Shown in pieces: positions 1-16,022 of a DNA stretch of 64,000 bases; position 1 is the stretch's first letter; each line of letters opens with the position of its first letter. The DNA lies in assembly GCA_905250075.1 (NCBI GenBank), contig CAJNOP010000027.1, forward strand, positions 942,032 to 1,006,031. Reading direction: 5' to 3'. A program made the position numbers and the translations under genes. The notes beneath the pieces are model-generated. The model worked only from the letters and a program-made list of their open reading frames with translations, had not been told where the DNA came from and ran no database searches. This stretch comes from Rotaria sp. Silwood1 (Eukaryota > Rotifera > Eurotatoria > Philodinida > Philodinidae).

Positions 1-577
1 TACTTTATTAAATTGTAAAGATTTTATGATTCGTTTTTTTTTATGAAACCTTTCTTTTTTTTTTTTTGTTTTTGTTTAGTATTTCTATTCTTAGAGTCAA
101 GTAGAACTATTATACTTTTAAACCGAAGAGATTTATAATGAAACCATAGAAGTTATTTAGTGGAATATATAAGAAGAATTAGAAATACATTGCTTTGTTT
201 CTGATTATGACAATTTTCAGTTTCTATTTCTGGCTTTTGAATTAATCGCTATGAATATTAATGTAAATCGTAATGCAATTTTTTTTTCTTCATTGATGTT
301 CATCTTTCTCTTGACTTGTTCTTGTCAAATAAAAAGCAATCATAATTATCGAGAAAAAATACTAATTTGTCAATTGAGAAGTATTTATTCAAGATGTTCT
401 GTTACCTATCAATATGTGTTATTTGTATTGAATTTGTCACAAATTTCTTTTTTTTTTTTTTATTCTAACTCAATTAATAATCGCTAGATCGAAATAGATT
501 TGTCTCGTTTTTTTTTTTATAATGAATGTTAGTGACATGTGATAAATGAAATTTATTATAATAAGAAATGTACTTAC
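1..577 (-). other. Start of the last visible HERC4-like intron, no coding seen
   Basis: The donor GTAAGTAC follows exon 20 at 577. Neither strand of 1-577 encodes the expected HECT tail (FLTGSDR-like motif, catalytic Cys), so the intron continues out of the window. A plus-strand open frame at 251-487 is poly-T rich and looks like chance. Confidence 0.7.
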
Positions 578-3500
578 AAAGAAATTTCTTTTTTTCTGCT
601 TCACTCATTTTATGAAAAACTTGCCAAAACCATTGACTAAAAGAAAAAAAAAATTTTTTTCTTGAAAAACAACAACAATAATTTTTCTTGTTGTTGACTT
701 ACATTACAGGATGATTAGCATGATATTCTCCTTTATATTCTGTTTTCTTTTGAAATTCATTCCAATCATAATGAGTATTACCGACCTTAAATTAAAAAAA
801 AAAAAACAAAAACAAAAATAAACGATCGAAATAGTTTATTTCTTTTTTTTTATCAATATAAACATATACCACAAATGACATTAATTCATCGGGATAAAAT
901 AATTCTAATGGTTTAGAATTAATAACACGACGAAAACCAGCTGAAAAAGCTTGAAATTGTATCTCACATGATTTATTAAATATATAATCAATATATAAAT
1001 CAACAAATTCTTTTTTATTATTTTGATTAACCATTATAGATGCACCACCTGGTTTTAATTCAATTTCACGTTTCTCACCATAAAATTCACGTTCAATAAT
1101 AAATGCAAAACAAAGAGTTGTTTCAAGATCATCATTAGTATAATTTAATACTGATGTAAGACTTCGATAGATTGCTGGAGATAATGATTTCATATCATCA
1201 AGATCTATTTTTCCTTTTTTTAATAATTTTTTATATAAAGCTAATGGAAATGGAAGATCAATTATTGTTAAATTATAAATAGCTAATGCACAAAGTGTCT
1301 ACAGAAAAAAAAATCAAATAATCAAATAAATTAAATCCATCAATCAAATAGATTTTTATTTGTTTATTTTTCAAAATATCAATATTCATCAACAAATTGA
1401 ATATGATGAACTTATGTAAAGTTCCCTGAAAAAATTTTCTTTTAATCCTGTTGCGTATAAAGACATAAATAGTATGTAATTAATTAATAAAATTTTTCTA
1501 AAGTACTTGGAAATAATAACAACTTAATCCGATATCCGATAGATTTGATGATAAGAAAATTTTATGATCTTTGAAAATAGATAAATTTTGTTTTACAAAA
1601 AAAAAAAAATTCTTAAACAAATCCTAAGACTTATTAATCATCTATGCAATTTCAAAATTAACTTTAGTTCTTAAGGTTAAATTTGAAAGATAAGTACATA
1701 AACATAAGTTGATGTTTAATTTTACTATATAGAAAAAAAAAGTATTCAAAACACTTTTAGCAGTTCAATTCCGGTTTATACACAATGTTCGTTTAAAATA
1801 TTTATATCGATTTCTCATCTAGTATTCTCATTGACAGAAAGTATTGTTGATTTTTAATTCTATTTGAAAAGATAATAGATACAAAAAAATATTATGAGAC
1901 AACGAAAGAGCAACAATAAAGTAACCATTAGCTTAATAACTTCTACGAACAATAGAACTAATTCTGTTACTTTTGTTTCTATTGTTTTATTAAATCTCTA
2001 TACAACAATGCTCTTTTGTTAAAAAAACGAAAAACATGTCAATCGACCAAATTAACACGACATCGATTTTGTAATTGTTAATCTGTGTGTCCATGTTTCA
2101 ATATCATAATCTACTCTATTACTAAACTTTATACTTTAGTTAGCTGATTTCTATAAGACAACTTTTTATTTCAACAGTTCTTAAGATAGTGCAAAAGCCT
2201 ATATTGACAAAGAAGAAAGATATGAATTTCTTCACTCTTGCACTCAGCTTAAATTATAAGTTGCAACTAAAAATAAAACCATTAATCTATAAAAGTTAGA
2301 AAATATGTTAACCTAATTGATACTGATACTTACTCCTATTAATTTATATAATGCTATATCTTCAATCATATATTCACTAAACCAAATTGTATTAGTTTCT
2401 TCATAGAATACTAATAAATAAAAAATATAATAAAACTAAATTACATAATTAGTTTTTTTTAGCTTTTGTCTTACTAAACATTCCATATTTTGGATCTAAT
2501 ATTTCTTTAGTTAATAAAAGAAAAAATTCTTTACGTATTCCACCAGCATCAAGACCTTCTTCATTATTAAAATAGACTTGTAATGGTTTTTTAAAATCTT
2601 CTTCTTTTTGTTTATCTAACTAAAATTAAAATTTCATTTTTATTTTCTTATTTGAATTCGATTTTTAAATTTTTACTTGATTGACTGTATCTTGAACAAT
2701 TGTCTTCCGATTAATATGTAATACAAGTAAAGGATTAACTGTATCTACATGTGCACCGAACATAGTTTGAAAATTGTGTAAAAATGCATTTTGAATTGCT
2801 TCTTGCATTTCAAGTTGTCCATGATATTGAAGTAATACTAAAAATTATTATTATTTATAAACGAAAAATTCTCTTTTTTTTTTTTTTAAATTATACTTAC
2901 GAATCTTTGCTTTGAGATCAAATAAAAATGAATAATCACAGAATGAAATAATTGATCTATCCTAATTGAAAATAAAAACAAAAACACAAAAGAAGATTTG
3001 TTATTATTAAATGTTATATGTTCGTTTATTTTACTAACTCCTATGTGTTGACGCACTCGCCAATAATTATAATCTTTTTTCAGATCAATTGAGTCATTAA
3101 GTTCTTTCATATAAAATGCATCATAAGCTAATAATTCAGGTTTAGCCATATTGCATGAAACCTATTTATATTACAAAATAAAAAATATTTAACCTTTCGT
3201 GTTTCTTTTTAGAATTGAGTAAACTCTCATTGGCAATAGAAGATATCGGTTCTTCTATTATGTTTAAGCATGCAAATTTCCCAAGGGGTCTTCTATTGTA
3301 TTTCAGAGGATCAATTAAAGAATTTTCTGTTTTTTGAAAACTAACGATATTTTTAGGGTTTGAAAAACCGACGAATGATGTTGAACTCAGTCTTTTAAGT
3401 TTTTCAGCCAAAAGTCTTCAAAATTAGGTATAGTTTGATATAAATATACAAATTAAAGTTCTAATTTTTTGACAAGTTTATGAATTAAAGAGTTTTCTAT

Positions 3501-6500
3501 TGCGTAGAAGTTGTTTCTTTTATAATGTATAACTGTTTAATAAAGATAAAATCATATCAACAAACATCATTGGTTGTCAATATCCTATTTCGAAAGGAAA
3601 CAAGTCTACAAGATGTTCAAGAAATATCCTTTGGGAAATTCAACGTTGATTGTTGTGTACAATAATAAACATAAATTATTGATTATATTTATATTTGAAG
3701 ATCTATAGTTATTGTTTTTCATTTGTTCTCTAATGTTTATATGAATTGGTTTTACTATAAATATGTAATATGGAAGTAAGAAATGTAAAGCTGATGATAA
3801 GAGTAGTGCTATGTTCATTACTGAATGCAATAACTTATCAAAAGATATGCGTGTTTATCAAAACTTGACTAACAAGGAAAATCCTCCAGTTGATTAATCG
3901 CGTTTTAGTCGAGACTCTGTGCATGACATAGAATCTAATGAACTATGCATACTCTTGACAAAACATCTTTGGGCTCTCAGCTTATTGCCGCGGAGATATT
4001 ACAATTTCAAGATATTTTTTAATAGTATTCTATGATCTCTTGAAGAATATCAGGAGTATTTGTTGTCGAAGCCGGAGTCGAAACGTTGCACAGAAACAAA
4101 CCCTGATGCACTGTAAAAAAAAAAGGCGCAGAATAATTAATCCTACAAAGAAGATTTATTATTCTTACAAACTGCTTATCAAACTTTTATAAACTCTTTT
4201 CATAAAACCGATTATTTTACGACTTTTTTTTTACAGTGTGAAAATAGTGTATCATGAAAATTTCTAGTTGTTTAATTTGCTTCTATCCTGCAATAAGAAG
4301 ATCGAATCTGTCAATGAATATGAGCAATGCAAAAGACAAACTTCTATCATAGTCTTATCTTTCAATAGAACCAACGAAAAGATCTGAAACGTTCACAATA
4401 ATCTATTCTCATCAAAGATGACCTTCGTACAAAGTTTTAAATCGAAATTTGAAAATAAATTTTTTCGATGTTTTGTCATGAGGACAATGGCATTGACTTG
4501 AATCTGATATCTCCTCATCAATAAGTTAAGGGTCTAAAGTTTTTCTGAACAATAATCTAGATTCATTTAATTCTACATCATGTGCATAGTTCTGATTCAA
4601 TAGCGAGCAATCAGTAGAGTGACTTGTCATATAAAATATGGAAATTTTCATTCAAATCGAGAGATTCTTATTAAAAAATAATGTTTTACTGAAAAATTGT
4701 AACGATCAAAAGATATTCAAATCTTACATTATGGACTTTTTTGAGTAATTCCAAAATAGCTTTTAAAAGTACTTGATACTGTTGTGCAGCTAATTTTGAA
4801 GATGAAGGATTAATACGAATAATTTTAATTACAAGAGGCTTGTATAACTAATAAAAAAATAATAAAAATAATTCTTTAATAATAATTTTTAACATAATTT
4901 TTTACTTCAAGTATTCTGTCAACAAAATTTCTGCCAACATTTAAAATCCAATAATCTAAAACTCGACCGTCAGCTTTTTGTTTTAGACGTGTGGTTGCTT
5001 GAGCAAATGGTGCTGTTATTGTTTCGAGCATATCTTCATTTTCAAATATATGACAAAATGGTAAAATAAGATAAATACGTAATGCTTCAAAGCATGGAGC
5101 TGTTTCAGGTAATGACAAAAGTATTGATTGAATATGTTCAAACAACTAGAAATATATAAAAAAAAAAGAAATTTATTGTTATATTAAATCGAAAGAAAAT
5201 AAAACAAACCAAATTTTGAATTGTTGGATCACATGAACGTAATTTTTCCATCACACCTATAACTTTATCAATATCAATACCTGGATTATTTGATGATGTA
5301 CGATAATGTGCATCTGGTAATAGTAAAAATGAACCATTTAAACATGCTTCTGAATTGAACATGCGAGATAATTTTCTAAATAAAGAACAAAAAAAGAATT
5401 TGTTTTTTTAATTTTTTGAGGAAACAAAAAAAAAACAATAAAGCAAACCGTTTAGCTTCTTTCATTGTTTCTGTAGATTCAGGTGCATGACGCAACCATA
5501 TTGCAAAATCAAGTGTTAATTCAAGAATTGGACGATTTTTAGAATAAGTTCGATAATCATCGGGAGGTTGTGCCTAGGAAAAACAATACAAAATTGTATT
5601 TAAAAACAAACAAAAACTTTATTTAAATTATAAAACTTACTTGAAGAGAAATTCGAATAAATGTTTGATGACCACCAGCATAAATTCCTATTACTTGTAT
5701 ATTTTGTTGATTGATTTGTGTATCATTTTGTTTTGATTTATTTCGTGACGACAAATAACCATTATCATCTAATGTTTGTTTTTGAAGCTGAAAATTTTGT
5801 AAAAACAAAATGCATTTTTGAAGATAACAAATATTTTTTTAATTCGACTAAACCTGTTTCATAGTGTTATATGATAAAAATCGAATTGGTAATTTTTGTG
5901 GTACTGTTATATAAGATGTTATTTTAGTATCTTGATCACCAGCACAAGCCAAACCAAACGCAGATACTTGACCAATATTAGGGTGAAAGATAACTGTATG
6001 AGATCTAAATTAAGTATACAAATTAAAATGTACTTTTCTATCGTACTGCATAATTAGAAGAATGCGGAGATAGCGGGTAGGTCAGTCCCATACTATTTTG
6101 GCGGAAATTTATGATATATTTGTGTTGATGATTGTAATTATTACGTTTATCTTTTGATGATAGGACAATACCTGACCCAACCCACTCTTGATTACGCTAC
6201 TATTTTTTCGGTTCTTTTTTTACTATTTTGATAATCTGTAATTTTCTCAGAAATATATCTTGTCTAAAACTAATCACAAATAACGCAAAAATGAAAATGA
6301 AAATAAAACTGCTCCTTACGTTTTATAAAAATCATAACAAACATGACGAATATATTTTTAGAGTTTTCTCATCCTTCACATACTGTGTGAATCTAGACAG
6401 ATATTTGGTGAAAAAAATTGCAAGTGTATTGTTTGATGACTTGAATAAGACTACATATAGTCTGACCTATAGCCTAAAAACCTTTGTTCCTCTAATCAGC

Positions 6501-8958
6501 ATTATTCGGCAAACTTCATCGAAAAATTCTGATAGTAAAAATTAGGAGCACTTTTATTTTGTGTATGAATAAAAAAATATAAGGAGAAAACATTTCTGAG
6601 GAGATTATATATAATTTGACGTTGCACCTTTCATCCAATCGATCCATATAAAATAACTTTTTGCTTATTTGTTTGGAATTATAATCATTCTTTTGATAAA
6701 CTAAATATTTGGACGAAAACTTGCATCCAGTAAAATGAATTCGCACAACTACAAATTGGATGAAACTTTTGCAAAACATCCCTCCATTTATATTATATTT
6801 CTCAACATAGAAATACTTTTATTGAAGACTAACTTTATATTTGAACTCAGCAAGAATGTGGCGTTCACGTAGTGGACATCCGCATGTTTACAAAAAATTT
6901 CCTTGCACCCTTTTCGTACTTTTTTCTCGTCACCACATCCCTGGAAATACAGAGATTTTACATTGAAAAAAGTTTTTCGTATTTGTCTTTTTCAGGCTAT
7001 AGAGAGTAGCCCAAAAATCAGTTTACTAAGAAAGAATTGAATTTCTTTGTTACAGTTCGAGAAAACGAGCTGAGATAAAATACGCACAACCAAATGAACT
7101 TTAGATCATCATGCGTCATTCGTTCAGATACTTTTTCTCTTGTGATTTTCATCCTTTAGCTCTATTAATAAATGAGAATAAAACTGATGAAAAACACAGA
7201 AAACAAACTTAATCAGAAAGAGTATGCGAATATAACCAACAGAGTAGGAAGAAAAGAAATTGATATCAGATACACTATGTAAATTTATAGTAGAACAAAA
7301 AAGAAAAAGAAGATAAGGTAAGCGAACGAACAACATATGACGGTCAAAATTTTCTTTCATTATTTACATTTTATCTTCATGAATTGACTCTTCGTCATCG
7401 TACATGATTTTATCCTCTCTGTAAAAAAAGTAAAGTTTATTTTTGTTAAAACCAATAGTAATACTTTAAAAAAGTTCTATCTAGCCTTGTCTTGATGAAT
7501 ATGGAGTGTAAACATGTCTTTTTTATTGTTAAAAAAATCAACCCAATCGCTCAGGTCGTAATAGAAATATTCATTTGGTCTTTCTAAGTCAGAAAAAAAA
7601 CATATGTCCACCTAGGTTGTGGAAGAATATCCATTATGCCGTAAGACTCTTATTTCTCTTTCTAAGAATTTTAATTAAACTTTAAATCATTTGTTTTTAT
7701 CTATTATATGAGCTATATACCTTCCACAAGCTATCTGTGTTACTTCTGAACCCATTAATTCAGAAATTTTTCTTGGTAAAAGTTCATCATTTGTTGAATT
7801 ATGTCCAAGTTGTCCATAAGTACCGGATCCAAATGAAAATACTCCACCGTCAACTGTAACAACGACTGAATGTTTTTCTCCACATGCAGCATATGTCACT
7901 TTTTGTTGTTGTAATGCTTTTATATTACTTGGCCATACGCGAATATCAGTATCACTAAGACCCAATTGACCAGATCTAGATAGAAGATTTTTATTTTCTA
8001 ATTTTTCAAACGAAAACAAAACGACAAATGTTTACACTTACGCATTAAGGCCACATGTAAATACTGTTCTAAAAATATGAATAAATCAAACAAAAAAGAA
8101 TCAATAAAACACAAATTTCTTTTTTTGTTTTCTTCTAATTTAACAAACCCGCTCTTAGATATAATAACAGAATGATAAGCACCACAGGCAATATATACAA
8201 TTGGACTACCACGTAGACAAGCAATTGGTGTAGCACTTCTACAGCCTTTATTATGTCCTAATCCAAGTTGTCCATGCGCATTAAGTCCTATGGCATACAC
8301 TGTACCATCCTGTATAGAATCAACAGTTTTCAATAAAAAAGAAGAAAATAAAGAAATTAATTGACTTACATCAGTTAGTCCAAGACAATGATTATAACCG
8401 GCAGCAATTTGTATCACTCGTCTATCATTAAATCCTCCCAACTGTCTATTTTTTTCAATATAATAGATATTATTTTAATATATAAAAAATAAACATACTC
8501 AGGTTTACTATAAAAAAGACCATCATCATTTGTGATTTTTCCACTAATTGAACCCCAAAGAACAATTTTTCCACTTAATGTAAGGCACATTGAAAAATAT
8601 TGTCCACATGCTACTTGTACACCGTCATCATTTGGTGGTAATATTACTTTTTCTAAATAAGAAAAAAGAAAAGAAAAGAACATCATTAAAAAAAAGGAAA
8701 TTCTGATTGAATTTTTATTAAATATTTGCCTGGTATAGTTGTCCGTCCTTCTCTGCCCAACTGTGAATATTCGTTATTTCCAGCAGAATAAACAGTACCA
8801 TCACGAAGTAAAAACAAGGAATGTGTTAGTGAACATGCAACTTGTATACATGTGTAATCATTAAAAAGTGGTATACGTTGAGGTGTAGAGACAAAACTAG
8901 CTGTTGAAGAAGGGCCTAAACCAAGTTGACCATGAGAATTGACACCCCATCCTAACAT
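578..8958 (-). CDS. HERC4: HERC3/HERC4-like E3 ubiquitin ligase (RCC1 repeats + HECT), 3' end off window
   Basis: Large E3 ligase: RCC1-like repeats (residues ~1-365), a middle region, then a HECT domain (~640 onward) that takes ubiquitin from an E2 and passes it to substrates. Twenty exons join in frame: 8958-8730, 8652-8499, 8445-8370, 8309-8149, 8068-8042, 7975-7721, 6004-5854, 5787-5641, 5573-5449, 5375-5210, 5145-4906, 4847-4728, 3161-3039, 2961-2901, 2837-2677, 2619-2475, 2410-2334, 1298-870, 785-703, 636-578, giving 996 residues. The start MLGWGVNSHGQLGLG matches the HERC3/4 N-terminus; repeats show ACGxxH and GQLG motifs. HECT landmarks: LDAGGIRKEFFLL, LDPKYGMF, DYIFNKS, GNTHYDWNEF, TEYKGEY, WFWQVFH. 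Known HERC3/4 proteins are ~1050-1057 residues, so about 60 are missing, including the catalytic cysteine, in exon(s) left of base 1. HERC3 versus HERC4 is not resolved. Confidence 0.94.
4109..4238. repeat. Short MITE-like element inside a HERC4-like intron
   Basis: About 130 bp bounded by inverted ends: CACTGTAAAAAAAAAA on the left, its complement (T-run then ACAGTG) on the right. It lies in the 1566-bp intron 3162-4727, which otherwise shows nothing coding. A CACTG(T)A-run terminus is common in non-autonomous Tc1/mariner-like elements. No clear TA target duplication is seen, and the A/T runs make chance pairing possible. Confidence 0.45.
6005..7720 (-). other. Large HERC4-like intron (1716 bp), no gene inside
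   Basis: Donor GTATAT at 7720 and acceptor TTTAG at 6005 join the ACGR and SHTV halves of one RCC1 repeat. Open frames inside (for example plus 6228-6545, minus 7124-7360) have no recognisable motif and are judged chance. Reading through the donor would add a short tail and stop near 7687. Confidence 0.7.
8653..8729 (-). other. GC-AG (non-canonical) intron 1 of the HERC4-like gene
   Basis: Exon 1 ends CCAG and the intron begins GCAAAT; it ends TTATTTAG. Joining gives RTTIPEKVILPPN in frame, fitting the RCC1 repeat. No GT donor nearby keeps frame and homology. GC-AG is the commonest minor variant of U2 introns. Confidence 0.8.
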
Positions 8959-10665
8959 GATATCGTTTGATACAGAGAGACGTATTATTTGACTATTTTG
9001 ACAAGTAAAAGAAAAAGAAAATGAATAAATAATATTAAAATTCTAGAAGAAAAAAGAATATCGAAAATTGACAAATACAAAAAAAAACAGGAGACATGCT
9101 CATCATACTTCAAGGAGAAATAAAAAAGGAAAATTAGTCATATACATCCTAGTTTTTCAATTCTATCCAAAGAGTTGCAAATACAGGTAACTTTTTCTTT
9201 TCAAAGCTTATTTCTTCTAACAACTAATGACTTTTAACCAGTAAGCAGTTTTATCGAAACTTTTTTACTAGTAAAAGATGGCGTAAGAATATTGCATTGC
9301 TAATTATTATCGTGTATGATTCTTTTCTTATTTCTAAATAAAAATGCACTCAATATGATGACTCAATGAAGTACGTATAGTATGTTCGGGTAGTTGACAA
9401 TGTGGGTGTGAGCTCTCTATATTCATATCTTTCAGATATGATACACGTCGGAAGTAGAAAAGAAGTACTTGAAATAGTTTTATTCGGAAGCATCGAGAAT
9501 TCCTGCAGTCTTTGTATTCGGTATCTACGCATAATTTAAAGTCATCTATCCAAATATATCATATATTCTGCTACATTAAGCATATACATGAAAATACTGA
9601 GTGTTCCAGAATGTTTACAACATGGGTTATTTGGCGTATATCTGCATATAAACAAAACATAAAGCCTTGAGTTCTTCTTTGTCATAAAGTATAATGATAT
9701 GAAATATGTCAGTTTTACTTCTTTTTATAATAATTTTTTCCGATTTTTTTGTGGTGTCAACCAGTACCTAAACCATTGCATTTTGTATTTCAAGGAAGTA
9801 TCAAAGCTTTCATCAGAATGACATAAAAACGTTTGATCATAATTGATATGAAAACATTTTTTTTAATAGAAATGCACTCATTTGAATCATATTTAATCAG
9901 TAATGATGAATAATACATAAAAGCAATAGATGATGATATTAATGCTAATACTAATACTAAACAGTCAATTTAGCAATACATTTATTGCGATATCATTGGA
10001 AACAAAAAGATCTTTTATTATTACAAAATGTGTCATAAAAACTTTTGATACACATATTTATAATAAGAGTTTTGCATAATGTTTTAGAAATGTTATTTAT
10101 CCAATGTTCAATTTCCAAAGAAAAATAATGAATCATAAATGTTGTTGAAGCTTGGAAAAAAATGCTTGAAATAGCAGTAGCAAAAGGCAGAGAATCTTAA
10201 ATAAATATAAGTTTTCGATTGTATATATGAAAACTCATCCAATCCTCAACCATGAAAAATGATGTACATAAAATTGATATCATATTTAGAGATAAATTTC
10301 CTTTTTGTCTTCCCTAGCTCTTTCTTTAAATGAGAAATTCTTCATTATTCCTATACGATAACATTTGTATTTATAGCTTGTTTTCTATCGAGTGGTCGTT
10401 ACTTCATTGATTTGTATATCTAAAACTTCGCAGTCAGCGTAAACGTTAATCCACAATAGAATACCTCAGGTCTTCCATGATGACGAGAGGTATAATTGAA
10501 ACAATAATCTAATTATACATTCGAATATTACGAAGATTTTGTAAAGTACTTTTTCATTTTTTATATGTAAGTTACAACAAAGTACAAAAAAAAAAAACAA
10601 CGATCTAATCTTTTTTGTTTATAATGAACAACAATAATAACAAGCAAAAGATAATTGATGTTTCT
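8959..10665. other. Intergenic, no gene recognised
   Basis: This lies between the 5' end of the HERC4-like gene and the 3' end of the SmG gene, both on minus. It is AT-rich with short open frames only (for example minus 9350-9532) and should contain the HERC4-like promoter. No repeat structure stood out. Confidence 0.6.
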
Positions 10666-10963
10666 TTAACCAAGTCGTTCAAGTGCTTCAATCATTAAAA
10701 CACTATTTCCTCGTGCAACAACCATTCCAATAGGACGTTTTTCACCAGTTTTAACAGCTTCATAAGCTTCATCAATAACCAAATTCATAAATGGATCAAA
10801 ACCACGTAAAACACCAATGACTGTACGATTTCCATTTAATTTTAATTGACATTTTTTATCCATAAATTTTTTTAATTCTGGTGGATTTGCCTTACCTAAA
10901 ACAAAAATATTTCCTTTTTAATTATGATTTACATAAAATATTTCATTATAATTTACCGCTCAT
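10666..10963 (-). CDS. SNRPG: Small nuclear ribonucleoprotein G (Sm-G)
   Basis: Core Sm protein of the heteroheptameric ring on U1, U2, U4 and U5 snRNAs, acting in nuclear pre-mRNA splicing. Two exons, 10963-10957 and 10895-10666, encode 78 residues; human SNRPG has 76. Exon 1 is only ATGAGCG, and the join reads [17 protein letters not shown]. The Sm1 motif ([20 protein letters not shown]) and the Sm2 motif ([18 protein letters not shown]) are intact, including the FDxFMN and RGN RNA-contact residues. A start at the internal Met of MDKK would drop the conserved N-terminal helix, so the split 7-base first exon is preferred. Confidence 0.95.
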
Positions 10964-11122
10964 AATAAAGCAATTTTTCAAATAATCAAGAAAATATTTA
11001 TCTAAAAATGAAAGACTAAATTACGTGACCCAAATCATAAAGCACTAAATAAAAATCGCAAGAACAAAGAAAAAAAAACGAATAGTTTTTCATAGAAATA
11101 AAGAGCGAAATTTAATCAATCA

Positions 11123-14359
<3,237 letters not shown>

Positions 14360-14817
14360 TCTTGAAATCTTAATCTTAATAAAAAAAAAAAAGTAAAAAA
14401 ATTAATTTAATACATCATCCTCTATATGCAACTCTTAAAATTTGACTACAAGCAACAATATCTTAGACTATATTTGTACTTAAACAAAAAAGACTTTATT
14501 TCTTTCAGATAAACTTACAGTTAGCACTACGAGAAAGATAAGGCAGAATTTTCATTATAAAATATATCCAATCATAATTATTTATATAGATATCGCTGTT
14601 ATTCTATCTTTTTAAAATAAAAAATTCTAATGCAAAAGAAAAAAAACAATAAAATTTCATTTTTTGAATTCAATCTTTTTAAATTAATTATTAATTTTCA
14701 TTATATACAAAATGAGTCATCTTTATTATCAACATACATACATACCTGCATACATACATACATACTTATTTCTTCATTGATCAACGAATTTACCAAGAAA
14801 GCAACAAACATTTTTCA
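14360..14817. promoter_or_regulatory. Divergent promoter region between ADH5 and PSMD13
   Basis: 458 bp separate two genes read away from each other, so both core promoters and 5' leaders must lie here unless leaders are trans-spliced. A (CATA)n/(TACA)n microsatellite runs about 14736-14767. On the minus strand a T-run ending TTATTAAG sits directly before the ADH5 start. The plus open frame 14630-14875 overlaps PSMD13 in another frame and is discounted. Confidence 0.6.
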
Positions 14818-16022
14818 ATGTCGTCTCGTGTTGAAACATATCTTAATGAACGTAAATCAGCCGGTGGTTCATTAGCTAATGAATGGCTTGAATTTGAATC
14901 TCTCTATCAAAGTCGTTTATGGCATGAATTAACATTACGTATTACACAATTTGTTCATCGTGAAGAATTACAACAAGGTGATCAATTAATAAAATTTTAT
15001 GAAAATTTTCTATCTGATTTTGAACATCGTATTAATCAACTAGCTTTAGTTGAAATAATTATACCTATAACACGTACATTTAAACAAGTTGATCAAGCTA
15101 TACAATTTATTCAACAAATACGTGAAAAAGTTAAATCGAATTCATTAGCTGTTCTATTATGTGATATAACAATTGGTAAAGCATATTTAGTAACAAAAAA
15201 TTTATTAGAAGCAAAAAAAATTATTGAAGATTTAGCACCAAAATTTGATGAACTTGATCATTTAACAACCGTTCATTCAAGATTTTATGATTTAGCATCA
15301 AATTATTATCGTGTTATGGGAAATCATAGTGAATATTATCAAAATGCACTTAAGTATCTTGGTAAATACGTTTCAATAAAAAAACAAAGAATTTCGTATT
15401 AATTTTTTATGTCTTTTTCTTTTTTTTTTTTTAAGGTTGTATTGATAATTCATCAATCCCATTAAAAGAAAAAGCTGAACGTGCATTTAATCTTGGTTTA
15501 GCTGCATTATTAGCTGAAAATGTTTATAATTTTGGTGAAATTCTTCAACATCCTGTACTTGATGCACTTAAAGATACACGTGAACAATGGTTAATTGATT
15601 TATTACAAGCATTCAATGTAGGTGATGTTGAAAAATATGAAGCATTGAAACCAGTTTGGCAAGTTCAACCAGATTTACGTATGGCTGAAACAATATTAAA
15701 GAAAAAAATCACATTACTTTGTCTTATGGATATGATATTTGCTGCAGGTGGTACACGTGCATTAAGTTTTAATGATGTTGCTACAAGAACGAAATTACCA
15801 CTTGATCAAATTGAATTATTAGCAATGCATGCTTTATCATTAGGTTTAATTCGTGGAAGTATTGATCAAGTTGATGAAAAATTAAATATGCATTGGGTTA
15901 AACCACGTGTTTTAGATTTACGACAAGTTGCAACATTAAAAAAACGATTAGATCAATGGACAAATGATGTTAAACAAATGTCAACATTGGTTGAACAACA
16001 AGCCGGTGATATACTTTCTTGA
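14818..16022 (+). CDS. PSMD13: 26S proteasome non-ATPase subunit 13 (Rpn9)
   Basis: Lid subunit of the 19S regulatory particle; scaffolds the proteasome lid through a PCI domain. Two exons, 14818-15361 and 15436-16022, encode 376 residues, the same length as human PSMD13. Conserved blocks are LYQSRLWHELTLRITQFV, YENFLSDFEHRIN, VHSRFYDLASNYYRVMGNH, and after the join ERAFNLGLAALL, NFGEILQHPVL and QWLIDLLQAFN. The winged-helix half of the PCI domain reads ALSLGLIRGSIDQVDEK, and the C-terminus ends VEQQAGDILS like the human VEHQAHDILT. The start MSSRVETYLNERKS aligns with the family N-terminus. The intron is 74 bp with a long T-run before its AG. Confidence 0.97.

Noticed and set aside
6228..6545. 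105-codon plus frame inside a HERC4-like intron
   Set aside because: No motif, AT-driven composition, and both flanking exons join cleanly across it.
7687..7720. Alternative stop of the HERC4-like gene after the RCC1 repeats
   Set aside because: Reading through 7720 breaks an RCC1 repeat, whereas splicing to 6004 restores it and leads in frame into the HECT domain.
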